12,243 nt of DNA. It comes from an uncultured Sutterella sp. (GTDB lineage Bacteria; Pseudomonadota; Gammaproteobacteria; Burkholderiales; Burkholderiaceae_F). Under the pieces are notes generated by a model. That model saw only the letters and a program-made list of their open reading frames with translations. It was not told the DNA's origin and ran no database searches. The stretch covers positions 1 to 12,243 of the forward strand of contig CAJKMT010000048.1 of assembly GCA_905201055.1 (NCBI GenBank). The letters are read 5' to 3'. Every line of letters begins with the position of its first letter. Position 1 is the first letter of the stretch. A program made the position numbers and the translations under genes. Of the stretch, positions 1 to 7,759 are shown piece by piece.

Positions 1-1804
1 GCACAACATTAAGGAAGGGGCGGCGGCTTGTCTGATGCTTTTGGATAACCCGCAGGCCGGTCTCGACGATATTCTTTCCGTGATGCCTGCGCCCGATTTC
101 CCGATGGGCGGACAGCTTATCAGCAAAAAAGACGATATCCGCGATGCGTACCGCACGGGCAGAGGCACGCTTAAAGTGCGCGCCCGCTATACGTTTGAAG
201 AAATGCAGCGCGGTCATTGGCGCCTGATCGTAACGGAGCTTCCTCCCAACACGTCTGCACAGCGCGTGCTCAACGAAGTGGGTGAAATCACCAATCCGAA
301 GATTCGTCCGGGTAAAAAGACGCTGTCTGCCGAACAGCAACAGGCCAAGGCCGCGATGCTCGCACTCTTGGATACGGTCAGAGATGAAAGCGACAAGGAT
401 ACGCCCACGCGTCTTGTCTTTGAACCCAAGAGCAAGAACGTTAACCGCGATGAGTTTGTGAACGCGCTTCTGGCTCAAACGAGCCTTGAGAGCAACGTCT
501 CGATGAACCTCGTGATGGTAGGCTCTGACGGCAAGCCTCGTCAGAAGTCGCTCGTGGATATTCTTAACGAGTGGCTCGCTTTCCGCTTGCTCACTGTGCG
601 CCGCCGCACACAGTTCAGACTCGATAAGACGCTTGAACGCATCCACATCATGGAAGGGCGTCATTTGGTCTATCTGAATTTGGACGAAGTGATCGCCATT
701 ATCCGTGATTCCGACGACCCCAAAGAAGCCTTGATGGCGCGCTTCCCCTTAAGTGAAGTGCAGGCTGAAGACATTCTGGAAATTCGCCTGCGTCAATTGG
801 CGCGCTTGGTCGGCATTAAAATTGAGGCGGAACTTGCCGAACTCAATAAAACGAAGAACTCTTTAGAGCGACTCTTGGGTTCCGAAAAACTGATGCGCAA
901 TCAGGTCGCTAAAGAAATCGCTCAGGACGCAGCCGAATTTGGTGATGAACGCCGCACGCTCATTGAAGAAGCCTCTCGCGCTGAAATGAGTCAAACGGTT
1001 GTCGATGAACCGGTGACGGTGGTGATCAGTCAGAAGGGCTATGTGCGCTCGCGCACGGGTCACGGTCATGACGCAACGGTGATGACTTATAAGATGGGCG
1101 ATGCCTTTGGCGTAGCCTTTGAGTGCCGCACGACCGATCAGATGGTGGCAGTGTCTGACACGGGCCGCGTCTATACGATTGCGGTTTCCGATCTGCCGAG
1201 CGCCCGAGGTGACGGGCTGCCTGTCAACAGCTTCATCGATCTTGAAAAGGGCTCGACCATCATCGGCTACTGCGTGGCAAAACCGGAAGACCGAATCGTC
1301 ATTGCCACAAGCGAAGGCATGGGCTTTGTCTGTCAATTCAAGGATCTCTTTGCGAGAGTGCGCGCGGGTAAGAACTTCATCAAGTTTGATCAAAAGGGCG
1401 TGAAGATTCTCGTGCCGCAGGTGGTGCGCGAAGGTCAGACGCTTTTGGCCTGCTTGTCCGAAGAGGGGCGTCTCTTGATTTACGATCTCAATGAAGTGCG
1501 TGTGCTGCCTGGCGGCGGCAAGGGCGTGGTTCTCATGGATCTCAACATCACTGAGTCCCTTGTCGTTGCCAAACCTATCGATGCCGAGGGCGTGCTTGTC
1601 ACGGGTATCGGCCGAGGCGGTAAGGACCGTGAATACGCCGTGAAGAAAGCGGTGCTTGAATACCACATGGGCCATCGCGCAAGAAAAGGTAAGGCACTTG
1701 ATATCCGTTGGAAAGCAACGGACTTAAAGCCCCTGCCTAAGAAAGACAATGAGGGTGAACAGGAGGCTCAGAAAACCGAAGAGATACCTGACACACTCTT
1801 TTAA
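1..1804 (+). CDS. parC: DNA topoisomerase IV subunit A, 3' part (5' end outside window)
   Basis: ParC is the DNA breakage-reunion subunit of topoisomerase IV, which with ParE unlinks daughter chromosomes. The frame is open from position 2 (first residues HNIKEGAAACLM), so the gene starts before the window. The ATG at 35 is internal. About 600 residues remain of a protein usually near 750-780, so the winged-helix part with the catalytic Tyr is missing. The visible part runs through the tower domain (PAPDFPMGGQLIS, RDAYRTGRGTLKVRARY), the coiled-coil/exit-gate region (AEDILEIRLRQLARL) and the C-terminal beta-pinwheel (KGYVRSRTGHGHD, then GGGKGVVLMDL in the last blade). PNTSAQRVLNEV and LVFEPKSKNVNRDE look betaproteobacterial in style. 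It ends with a charged tail (EGEQEAQKTEEIPDTLF). ParC rather than GyrA is preferred because the GyrA box is degenerate (SARGDGLPV). The gene is followed at once by a terminator. Confidence 0.95.
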   Translation, partial: HNIKEGAAACLMLLDNPQAGLDDILSVMPAPDFPMGGQLISKKDDIRDAYRTGRGTLKVRARYTFEEMQRGHWRLIVTELPPNTSAQRVLNEVGEITNPKIRPGKKTLSAEQQQAKAAMLALLDTVRDESDKDTPTRLVFEPKSKNVNRDEFVNALLAQTSLESNVSMNLVMVGSDGKPRQKSLVDILNEWLAFRLLTVRRRTQFRLDKTLERIHIMEGRHLVYLNLDEVIAIIRDSDDPKEALMARFPLSEVQAEDILEIRLRQLARLVGIKIEAELAELNKTKNSLERLLGSEKLMRNQVAKEIAQDAAEFGDERRTLIEEASRAEMSQTVVDEPVTVVISQKGYVRSRTGHGHDATVMTYKMGDAFGVAFECRTTDQMVAVSDTGRVYTIAVSDLPSARGDGLPVNSFIDLEKGSTIIGYCVAKPEDRIVIATSEGMGFVCQFKDLFARVRAGKNFIKFDQKGVKILVPQVVREGQTLLACLSEEGRLLIYDLNEVRVLPGGGKGVVLMDLNITESLVVAKPIDAEGVLVTGIGRGGKDREYAVKKAVLEYHMGHRARKGKALDIRWKATDLKPLPKKDNEGEQEAQKTEEIPDTLF

Positions 1805-1816
1805 AGTCACATAGGA

Positions 1817-1850
1817 AAAACGGTCCGGCTTAAAAAGTTCGGACCGTTTT
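1817..1850. terminator. Two-way intrinsic terminator between parC and the autotransporter gene
   Basis: A perfect 11-bp stem (AAAACGGTCCG at 1817-1827, CGGACCGTTTT at 1840-1850) encloses a 12-base loop. The stem is flanked by A and T runs, so it works as a hairpin plus U-tract on either strand. It lies 12 bases after the parC stop and 18 bases after the end of the minus-strand autotransporter gene, so it probably ends both convergent transcripts. Confidence 0.9.
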
Positions 1851-1868
1851 GTTAATAATGGATTGAAA

Positions 1869-2789
1869 TCAGAATCGATAGTTGGCGTTAAGCCCGAATT
1901 CGTACTTGGGTTTTACCACTTCCGAGGCAAAAGCCGAGACGTTGGCGCCAAGCGAAAAATCGGAATTGACTTTCCAATGACCGGATAACTTGAGGTATCC
2001 CCAAGACTCCTGCAGATCTTCCGTGTCGAAAATTCTTGAAGTATCTGCCTCAAACCCTGTGAAGTCTCTTGATTGATCGAATCGATGCACCCAGGCGGCT
2101 TGTGAGTAAAAAGAAACGCAGCCCGTTGTGCCTAACTCTTTACCGACTGTGAGACCGACCTTGGTCAGTGACCGGTGAATCTTTTCGGTTTCAAAAGAAA
2201 CGCCTTCAAACGAGTTGCTTTGATCGATATCCACCCAATACGTGTAACCGCTCACAAAGGGCTCAAAGAACCACCCCTGCGGTAAATCGGGATAAGCAAA
2301 GCCGAAATAAAGTCCCGCGCCGTAAGGGTGGGAGTCTGTGCGAAACCGCGCTTTTTTATGCACGTTTCCTTCTCCGAAGAATCCTTCCGTATTGATGCGG
2401 TTGTTGCCCTGTCCGTAGTGACCGAAAAGAATCAGGCGGTAATTGTCATCAGTCATGCCATGCAGGTAGAACCCGAAAGCGTTTTCTTCCATGTCAGACT
2501 CGCCCAACACTAAATCGCCTTCACTTTGATTGACGCTAGCCCAAAGACCCGCGGCGCCTTTATTGAAAAAGGGGAGATTGAGGTCAGCGTCATAACCCAC
2601 GGTGAGAGATTGGGTTTTGAGCGTTTGTTCACGCGTGCGATGATCCAAATTCAGTTCCGTTTCGCGGCTGTGAGCGGCAGCCCAAAGACCGCGCTCTTTG
2701 CGCTGCGAGAGCCGCTCGGAAATAAGAGAAAACACACGGTCGGCATTTTGCTCATGAGCGACACTTAAGCCCGCGGTGAAATCAAGCAT
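1869..2789 (-). other. Autotransporter beta-barrel (translocator) domain region
   Basis: This segment encodes about 306 residues that match an autotransporter translocator in length and style. It opens with a linker helix (ADRVFSLISERLSQRKERGLWAAA). Alternating amphipathic strands with aromatic girdles follow (GLWASVNQSEGDL, FGFYLHGMTDDNYRLILFGHYGQG, WFFEPFVSGYTYWVDI, QAAWVHRFDQSRDF). It ends in NANYRF followed by a stop; a terminal aromatic, usually Phe, is the standard BAM-recognition signature of outer-membrane barrels. The first ATG in this frame (2789) is internal to the domain linker. A free-standing protein from there would have no signal peptide, so the region is treated as the downstream half of the split gene. 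Confidence 0.85.
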
Positions 2790-3229
2790 ACTTTTGACCA
2801 GATTGGACGGTCCGAGTAAATCCGTTTTGATGCCGGTTAAGACAAAACCGTCTTTGCCGTCGGTGCCGATTGTGCCGTAACTTTTAAAAGAACCTAAAGC
2901 GGTTTCGTAGTAAGAGGGAGTACTTTCGGCAAAAAACTTTGACTCGGCGTCGCTTACGTTATCGACTTTGATAAGACCGACTTGGAGATTTTCTTCAGAC
3001 TGATCGGTGCGCTTATCAATAATTTCAATGAAGACTCGGGAACCGTCGGGGGTAATCGGGGTGACGGCACCGAGCTCAAGCTTGTAACCTGTATTTTTAA
3101 GGTCGTTATCTGTGAGACTGATTTTTAACCTGGCGCCGTCTTCGATTCGAGTTTCGGAGATGGAAGCTCCGTCGGCATTGTAATTTTTAATTGAAGTTGA
3201 TCCGGGCGCTTGCGTGAGATCGAGGACAC

Positions 3230-3290
3230 CGTTTTTGCCCCAGTCAAAAATATTAAGTTTGTTGACACCGTGGGTACTCCATCGGCGCCT
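3230..3290 (-). other. Frame-change zone in the autotransporter gene
   Basis: Upstream of this zone the sensible reading is the frame of the GTG start (EIEESSTHLALSSGADGV). Downstream it is the -1 frame (LNIFDWGKNGVLDLTQ). Adding one base would restore continuity. Two coding-strand homopolymers lie here: T5 (complement of 3246-3250) and A5 (complement of 3232-3236). Restoring T6 gives NLIFFDWGKNG; restoring A6 gives TGAKNGVLDL. No canonical X-XXY-YYZ slippery heptamer in the right frame was seen, so a lost base is more likely than programmed slippage. Confidence 0.75.
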
Positions 3291-4117
3291 GAAGAAAGCG
3301 CGAGGTGCGTCGAGGATTCTTCAATTTCGTTGAGAATTTGCCCTTCAAAGACGTCGCCTTCACGGTTTAACCCCAGGTATAAGTCAGAGAGCGAATCCAC
3401 CAAAATGTCCCCCTTGATGACTGAGTTGCCGGTACTTTCAAAATGAAAGCGGCTGCCCCAAAGCTCAATCGCGCGGATACTTTCCGGATGGATTTCGTCT
3501 TTGGCATGAATGACAAGTCTGCCCCGGTAACTGAAATCCGAATCAGTCAGAAGGAAAGCGGCGGCAGTTGCCCCCTCAGCCAGTCCTGCGGTCTGAAGGC
3601 TCAAGTGAATTTCATCCGGGGCATTGAGAGTGTCAGCGAAATCGCAAGTGCTCTCGGCGACATTCCAAGTGACGGCGTAATCAAGCTGATTGGTGGGGTG
3701 CCTGGCATCAAGCGCAATTTTCAGTATTCCGCTTTTTTCGCCGAAACCTTGAAATCTCTCCGTTCTTAATCCGGTGACGCTTTCTGCGCCTTCGCTTTTG
3801 AGCAAAAGTGCGGTGTCCGTATTGACGGTGAGCTTACCGTCAGCGTGCGACAGAAACGCCATGTCAAGCCACTCACCTTCGGGATCGGGCTCGCGGACAA
3901 AATTGAGTTGAGTCAAAGCGTCCGCAGCGAGCGCCGCATCACCTGATGCTTCCCAATAGGTCATTGTGCCGAATTCATTTTCATGAAGATCGTCAAGAGT
4001 GAAATTTTCCGATATGAGCGTGATCTCTTGTTGGGCAGAAGTTAAGGGACAGTGCGCATTTAAGAGCGCAAGCACGGTAAAAGATAGAAGGTGGTTATGA
4101 ACAGCAGCCACTTCATT

Positions 4118-4123
4118 TCCTTT
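4118..4123 (-). promoter_or_regulatory. Ribosome binding site deciding the autotransporter start
   Basis: AAAGGA on the minus strand lies 6 bases before the GTG at 4111, which is good spacing. It lies only 1 base before the ATG at 4116. The GTG is therefore chosen, although the ATG opens a short signal-peptide-like reading in another frame. Confidence 0.55.
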
Positions 4124-4147
4124 CGTCGATAAAGAGAGAAAGGGGGC

Positions 4148-4175
4148 ATTTTATCGGCAGCATTGACACTGAAAA
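4148..4175 (-). promoter_or_regulatory. Possible promoter of the autotransporter gene
   Basis: On the minus strand TTTTCA (4175-4170, 4 of 6 matches to TTGACA) and TAAAAT (4153-4148, 5 of 6 to TATAAT) are separated by 16 bases. They lie just upstream of the GTG start and leave a leader of about 30 bases. This is a consensus match only. Confidence 0.35.
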
Positions 4176-4277
4176 GATGAGAAAAATCAAAAATAAATTT
4201 TTCTCTCTATGCTATGGAGTGCCTGAAATTCGGGCGTTTGGCGCTAAAATGGGGCAAACATTTTAATTACGAAAACT

Positions 4278-5054
4278 ATGAAAAATCATCGACACGACAC
4301 CGATCCCTGTCCCAACCTCTTTTTTTCCGAAGAAGACGGCTTTCGCTATCTGCATTTCGGCTCGCCCTGGATTCAGGGCGCAATGAAAGTGGGCCGCCCC
4401 TATGAATTGGTGCTGGAGTATCCCAGACAAATGATGGCCTGCGGGCTCTTTTACCCCGAACCTCGTCAGATTGTGCAGCTCGGGTTGGGTGCGGCGTCGC
4501 TCACAAAATTCTGTTGGAAGTACACCGATGCGAAAATCGATGTGGCAGAAATTTCTCCCAACGTGGTGATGAGCGCGCATCAGTGGTTTAAGTGTCCGAT
4601 GCCCGACGACCGCCTAACGATACATCTCGCGGACGCCCGAGACTTTATCGGTGCAAGAAGTGACTTCAATCCCTGCGATTGGCTTCAGGTAGATATTTAC
4701 GATCAGGACGCGAAGGGCCCGGTCTATGACGACGCGGACTTTTATCGCTTGTGCCGCCGTGCGATGAATAAGGCAGGATCAGTGGCTTCTTTTAATCTTT
4801 TCGGAAGCCGCTTTGATAAGAGCTTCTCAGCCATTGACGAAGCCTTTGAAGGCCGCACGCTCGTGATGCCCGAAATCGATGAGGGCAATCGCGTGGTGCT
4901 GGCTTTTGCGGGAGCAAAACTTCAGACGACAGCCGATGAACTTTATGAAAGGGCAAAAGTTCTCAAAGCGCATTGGCGCCTGGGGACGATTAAATGGGTT
5001 CATGGTCTGAAAGCGCTTAATCCCGTCTTCAAAGAAGACGTAATTACTTTATAA
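4278..5054 (+). CDS. Spermidine-synthase-like protein (Rossmann methyltransferase fold)
   Basis: This 258-residue protein has the fold of polyamine (aminopropyl) synthases: a glycine-rich cofactor loop (VQLGLGAASLTKFC, about 66-79), an acidic residue after strand beta-2 (DVAEISP, Glu91), a LADARDF segment (about 117-123) and an Asp-rich catalytic-like loop (LQVDIYDQDAKGPVYDD, about 136-152). The N-terminal tetramerisation domain of classical SpeE is mostly lacking. The loop is DIYDQDAKGP rather than the usual DSxDP type, so true aminopropyl transfer is uncertain. It could be a SpeE homologue of altered specificity or another SAM/dcSAM-binding enzyme. No speD is nearby. The only plausible start is the ATG at 4278, although the upstream ACGAAAACT is a poor Shine-Dalgarno match. 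The gene diverges from the autotransporter gene. Its stop codon overlaps the -10 box of the probable prfB promoter. Confidence 0.8.
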   Translation: MKNHRHDTDPCPNLFFSEEDGFRYLHFGSPWIQGAMKVGRPYELVLEYPRQMMACGLFYPEPRQIVQLGLGAASLTKFCWKYTDAKIDVAEISPNVVMSAHQWFKCPMPDDRLTIHLADARDFIGARSDFNPCDWLQVDIYDQDAKGPVYDDADFYRLCRRAMNKAGSVASFNLFGSRFDKSFSAIDEAFEGRTLVMPEIDEGNRVVLAFAGAKLQTTADELYERAKVLKAHWRLGTIKWVHGLKALNPVFKEDVITL

Positions 5055-5055
5055 T
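5028..5055 (+). promoter_or_regulatory. Probable prfB promoter
   Basis: A perfect TATAAT (5050-5055) overlaps the stop codon of the preceding gene. A TTCAAA (5028-5033, 4 of 6 matches to TTGACA) lies 16 bases upstream. The predicted leader before the prfB ATG is about 30 bases. The -35 box sits inside a 7-bp inverted repeat (5024-5040). Confidence 0.45.
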
Positions 5056-5090
5056 CAATTATTTCAAAACTTTTTATCTCTGAACGCAAC

Positions 5091-6195
5091 ATGGATGCAG
5101 AGCGCATAAACCTAATTGAGGCCAAAATCTCGGACCTCACAGCTCGTTTGGTTGAGCTGAGGGGGTATCTTTGACATCGACCGACAGGAACGCCGGTTAG
5201 AAGAAGTCAATCGCGAAATGGAAAATCCCGCCCTGTGGGACAATCCGGAAAACGCGCAGAAAGTCAGTAAAGAAAAAAAACGTCTTGACGACACGGTCGG
5301 GCTTTTCAAAACACTCACCAATGGTGTCAATGACGCCGCGGAACTCTTTGAGCTTTCAATGGCTGAAGAGGACTACGGCAGCGTCGAAGTCGTGGGCGAA
5401 GAAGTCTTTGAGCTTGAAAAATCCGTTGAAAAGCTGGAATTTCAGCGCATGTTCAATCAGCCGATGGACGGCGCCAACTGCTACCTGGAAATCCAGGCCG
5501 GTGCTGGCGGCACGGAAGCTCAGGACTGGGCGAGCATGCTCGAGCGCATGTACCTGCACTACGGTGAACGCAAAGGCTTTACGGTGGAACTGCAGGAAGA
5601 AACCGAGGGCGATGTGGCCGGCATTAAAGGCTGCACGATCTATATTCAGGGCGACTATGCCTACGGGACCCTTCGCACCGAAACCGGTGTGCACCGCTTG
5701 GTGAGAAAAAGCCCCTTTGACGCAAACGCCCGCCGTCACACCTCTTTTGCGAGCGTCTACGTTTACCCTGAAATCGATGACAGCTTCGAAGTGGAAATCA
5801 ATCCCGCGGATCTTCGCATTGATGTCTTCCGTGCGTCGGGTGCGGGCGGCCAGCACATTCAAAAGACAGAGTCTGCCGTGCGTATCACGCACATTCCCAC
5901 GGGCATTGTGACCGTGTGCCAAAACGACCGCAGTCAGCATCGCAACAAAGAGCAGGCGATGAGCCAATTGAAGGCCAAGCTCTATGAAGCGGAAATGAGA
6001 AAGCGCCGTGAAGTGCAGCAGCAGACCGAAGACGCCAAGAGCGACATCGCCTGGGGTCACCAGATTCGCTCCTACGTGCTCGATCAGTCTCGAGTGAAAG
6101 ATTTACGAACCAATGTGGAAACCGGCAACACACAGGCTGTGTTGGACGGTGATCTCGATCAATTTATTGAGGCTAGCCTCAAGCAAGGCGTCTGA
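5091..6195 (+). CDS. prfB: Peptide chain release factor 2, with programmed +1 frameshift
   Basis: RF2 recognises UGA and UAA in the ribosomal A site and triggers peptide release. The coding sequence is 5091-5171 joined to 5173-6195, giving 367 residues against 365 in E. coli. The zero frame reads MDAERINLIEAK...LRGYL and hits TGA at 5172-5174. Skipping T5172 continues as DIDRQERRLEEVNREMENP. The second reading shows the stop-recognition tripeptide SPF (RKSPFDANARRHTSF), the catalytic GGQ loop (RASGAGGQHIQKTESAVRITH) and the usual C-terminus (LDQFIEASLKQGV). The residue four before GGQ, which is Thr246 in E. coli K-12, is Ala here, the common and more active form. LysS follows 26 bases later without a terminator, the usual prfB-lysS arrangement. 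Expression is autoregulated: low RF2 favours frameshifting at the internal UGA. Confidence 0.98.
5160..5175 (+). promoter_or_regulatory. prfB programmed +1 frameshift element
   Basis: The 16 bases AGGGGGTATCTTTGAC hold an internal Shine-Dalgarno-like AGGGGG (5160-5165), a three-base spacer, the slippery CTT codon (5169-5171), the in-frame TGA (5172-5174) and the C that weakens it. This agrees with the classical E. coli element as I know it. The peptidyl-tRNA slips from CUU to UUU, so translation resumes at GAC 5173-5175. Confidence 0.97.
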
Positions 6196-6209
6196 CAGGC
6201 GCAAATAAA

Positions 6210-6214
6210 AAGGA
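6210..6214 (+). promoter_or_regulatory. lysS ribosome binding site that decides the start
   Basis: AAGGA lies 7 bases before ATG 6222 but only 1 base before the in-frame ATG 6216. ATG 6222 is therefore the better start, giving MAENKVQEAAMT. Confidence 0.6.
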
Positions 6215-6221
6215 CATGAAA

Positions 6222-7739
6222 ATGGCAGAAAACAAGGTTCAGGAAGCCGCAATGACGGCCGATGATGAAAACCATATTATCGCGGAGCGCCGCGCCAAGC
6301 TCGCCAAGTGGCGTGAAACGGGGCACGCTTACCCGAACGATTTCGTAAGAAAAGATCTCTTCGGTGATATCCGTGAAGCCTACGGTGAAAAGAGCGCTGA
6401 AGAGCTTGAAGCCGAAGCTCACCAAGTGGCCGTTTCCGGCCGCATGATGCTCAAGCGCGTGATGGGTAAGGCCGCCTTTGCCACGGTGCGCGACTGCTCG
6501 GGCACGATGCAGTACTTCCTGTCGCCTTCTGAAGTGGGTGAAGAAGCCTATAACGAATTTAAGGGCATGGATATCGGCGATATCGTGGCTGCCGAAGGCA
6601 CGGTCTTTAAGACTAAGCGCGGTGAACTCTCCGTTCGCGTGAAGAAAATCCGCCTGATGAGCAAAGCCATTCGCCCCTTGGCTGAAAAGTTCCGCGGTCT
6701 TGCCGACCAGGAAATCTGCTACCGTCAGCGCTACCTTGACCTCATCATGAACGAGGACAGCCGCAGCCGCTTTGTAAAGCGCAGCAAGATCATTGCCTGC
6801 ATGCGCAACTACATGCTCGCCAACCGCTTCATGGAAGTGGAAACGCCGATGCTGCACCCGATTCCGGGCGGCGCCAATGCCAAACCTTTCATCACGCACC
6901 ACAATGCGCTCGACATGGATATGTACCTGCGCATCGCGCCGGAACTTTATCTCAAGCGCCTCGTGGTGGGCGGCTTTGAACGCGTCTTTGAATTAAACCG
7001 CAATTTCCGCAACGAAGGTTTGTCCGTTCGTCACAACCCTGAATTCACGATGATGGAATTCTATGCGACCTACTGGACCTACAAGGATCAGATGGACTTC
7101 ACCGAAGCCATCCTGCGTCATGTGGCTCAGGAAGTCAATGGCTCGACGATGGTTCACTACCAGGGTCACGATATTGACTTGGGCAAGCCCTTTGACCGTC
7201 TGACTCCGCGCCAGGCCATTCAAAAATACGCTCCGCAATACACCGATGAGAAGTTGGCCGACGAAGCCTTCTTGCGCTCTGAATTGAAGCGCTTGGGCGC
7301 TCCTCAGCCCGACTATGTCGGCATCGGCGCTTTGGAAATGGCTCTGTTTGAAGAAGTGGCCGAGTCCAAGTTGATTGATCCGACCTTCATTGTTGACTAC
7401 CCGGTGGAAATTTCTCCGCTTGCCCGTGCTTCGGATACCAATCCTGAGCTTACCGAACGCTTTGAGCTTTACATTGCCGGCCGCGAAACCGCCAACGGCT
7501 TCTCCGAATTAAATGACCCGGAAGACCAAGCCGCTCGCTTTAAGGCTCAGGCTGACGCCAAGGCCCACGGTGACGATGAAGCCATGTACTACGACGCTGA
7601 CTACATCCGCGCCCTTGAATTCGGTCTTCCGCCCACGGGTGGCTGCGGTATCGGTATCGACCGTTTCGTGATGCTTTTGACGGACTCGGCAAGCATCCGC
7701 GATGTGCTGCTCTTCCCGCATATGCGTCCTGAAGCTTAA
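6222..7739 (+). CDS. lysS: Lysyl-tRNA synthetase, class II
   Basis: It attaches lysine to tRNA-Lys in the cytoplasm. The product is 505 residues (507 if ATG 6216 is used), normal for bacterial class II LysRS. An N-terminal helix is followed by the OB-fold anticodon-binding domain (VAVSGRMMLKRVMGKAAFAT, about 69-88). The class II core then has motif 1 (NRFMEVETPMLHPIPGGA), motif 2 (ERVFELNRNFRNEGLS then VRHNPEFTMMEFY) and motif 3 (GGCGIGIDRFVMLL) near the C-terminus. The lysine-pocket segments (THHNALDMDMYLRIAPELYL, ANGFSELNDPEDQ) are intact. It sits 26 bases after prfB and 20 bases before the Nudix gene on the same strand, with no terminator between, so it is probably cotranscribed. Nothing looks broken. 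Confidence 0.98.
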   Translation: MAENKVQEAAMTADDENHIIAERRAKLAKWRETGHAYPNDFVRKDLFGDIREAYGEKSAEELEAEAHQVAVSGRMMLKRVMGKAAFATVRDCSGTMQYFLSPSEVGEEAYNEFKGMDIGDIVAAEGTVFKTKRGELSVRVKKIRLMSKAIRPLAEKFRGLADQEICYRQRYLDLIMNEDSRSRFVKRSKIIACMRNYMLANRFMEVETPMLHPIPGGANAKPFITHHNALDMDMYLRIAPELYLKRLVVGGFERVFELNRNFRNEGLSVRHNPEFTMMEFYATYWTYKDQMDFTEAILRHVAQEVNGSTMVHYQGHDIDLGKPFDRLTPRQAIQKYAPQYTDEKLADEAFLRSELKRLGAPQPDYVGIGALEMALFEEVAESKLIDPTFIVDYPVEISPLARASDTNPELTERFELYIAGRETANGFSELNDPEDQAARFKAQADAKAHGDDEAMYYDADYIRALEFGLPPTGGCGIGIDRFVMLLTDSASIRDVLLFPHMRPEA

Positions 7740-7759
7740 CTTTTTAGCGGAGTACCGAT

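Larger units (their letters stand above)
1869..4111 (-). pseudogene. Autotransporter (type Va secretion) gene split by a single frameshift
   Basis: Two minus-strand frames together make one autotransporter of about 747 residues. The first frame (GTG at 4111 down to about 3245) gives a signal peptide (hydrophobic LLSFTVLALL, likely cleavage after TSA) and a passenger rich in short Asn/Asp/Gly/Thr beta-type stretches. Past about 3245 this frame becomes nonsense and stops at 3125. The second frame, offset by -1, reads sensibly from about 3257 (NIFDWGKNGVLDLTQ) with no stop to 1869. It includes the linker (LVKSMLDFTAG) and the whole C-terminal barrel. Family knowledge: the barrel inserts in the outer membrane and the passenger is exported through or with it. 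The GTG start has AAAGGA six bases upstream (4118-4123). The gene stands alone, divergent from the spermidine-synthase-like gene. The passenger's function is not recognisable. Sequencing error, real inactivation and translational recoding cannot be told apart from one sequence. Confidence 0.8.

Noticed and set aside
863..1675. Long minus-strand open frame opposite parC (270 codons)
   Set aside because: It is His/Arg-rich low-sense sequence mirroring the codon bias of parC, with no recognisable motif.
3230..3290. Programmed -1 ribosomal frameshifting in the autotransporter gene
   Set aside because: No proper X-XXY-YYZ heptamer in the zero frame was found (closest is A TTT TTG), and no obvious stimulatory hairpin; a lost base is simpler.
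4214..4405. Short + strand frame overlapping the start of the spermidine-synthase-like gene
   Set aside because: It overlaps a clearly better gene, ends inside it and shows no domain.
5091..5174. In-frame TGA after 27 codons of prfB, looking like a broken gene
   Set aside because: It is the conserved RF2 programmed +1 frameshift site; the downstream frame is full length and intact.
5356..6060. Long minus-strand open frame opposite prfB (234 codons)
   Set aside because: It is antisense to an unmistakable RF2 core and has a shadow-like composition.
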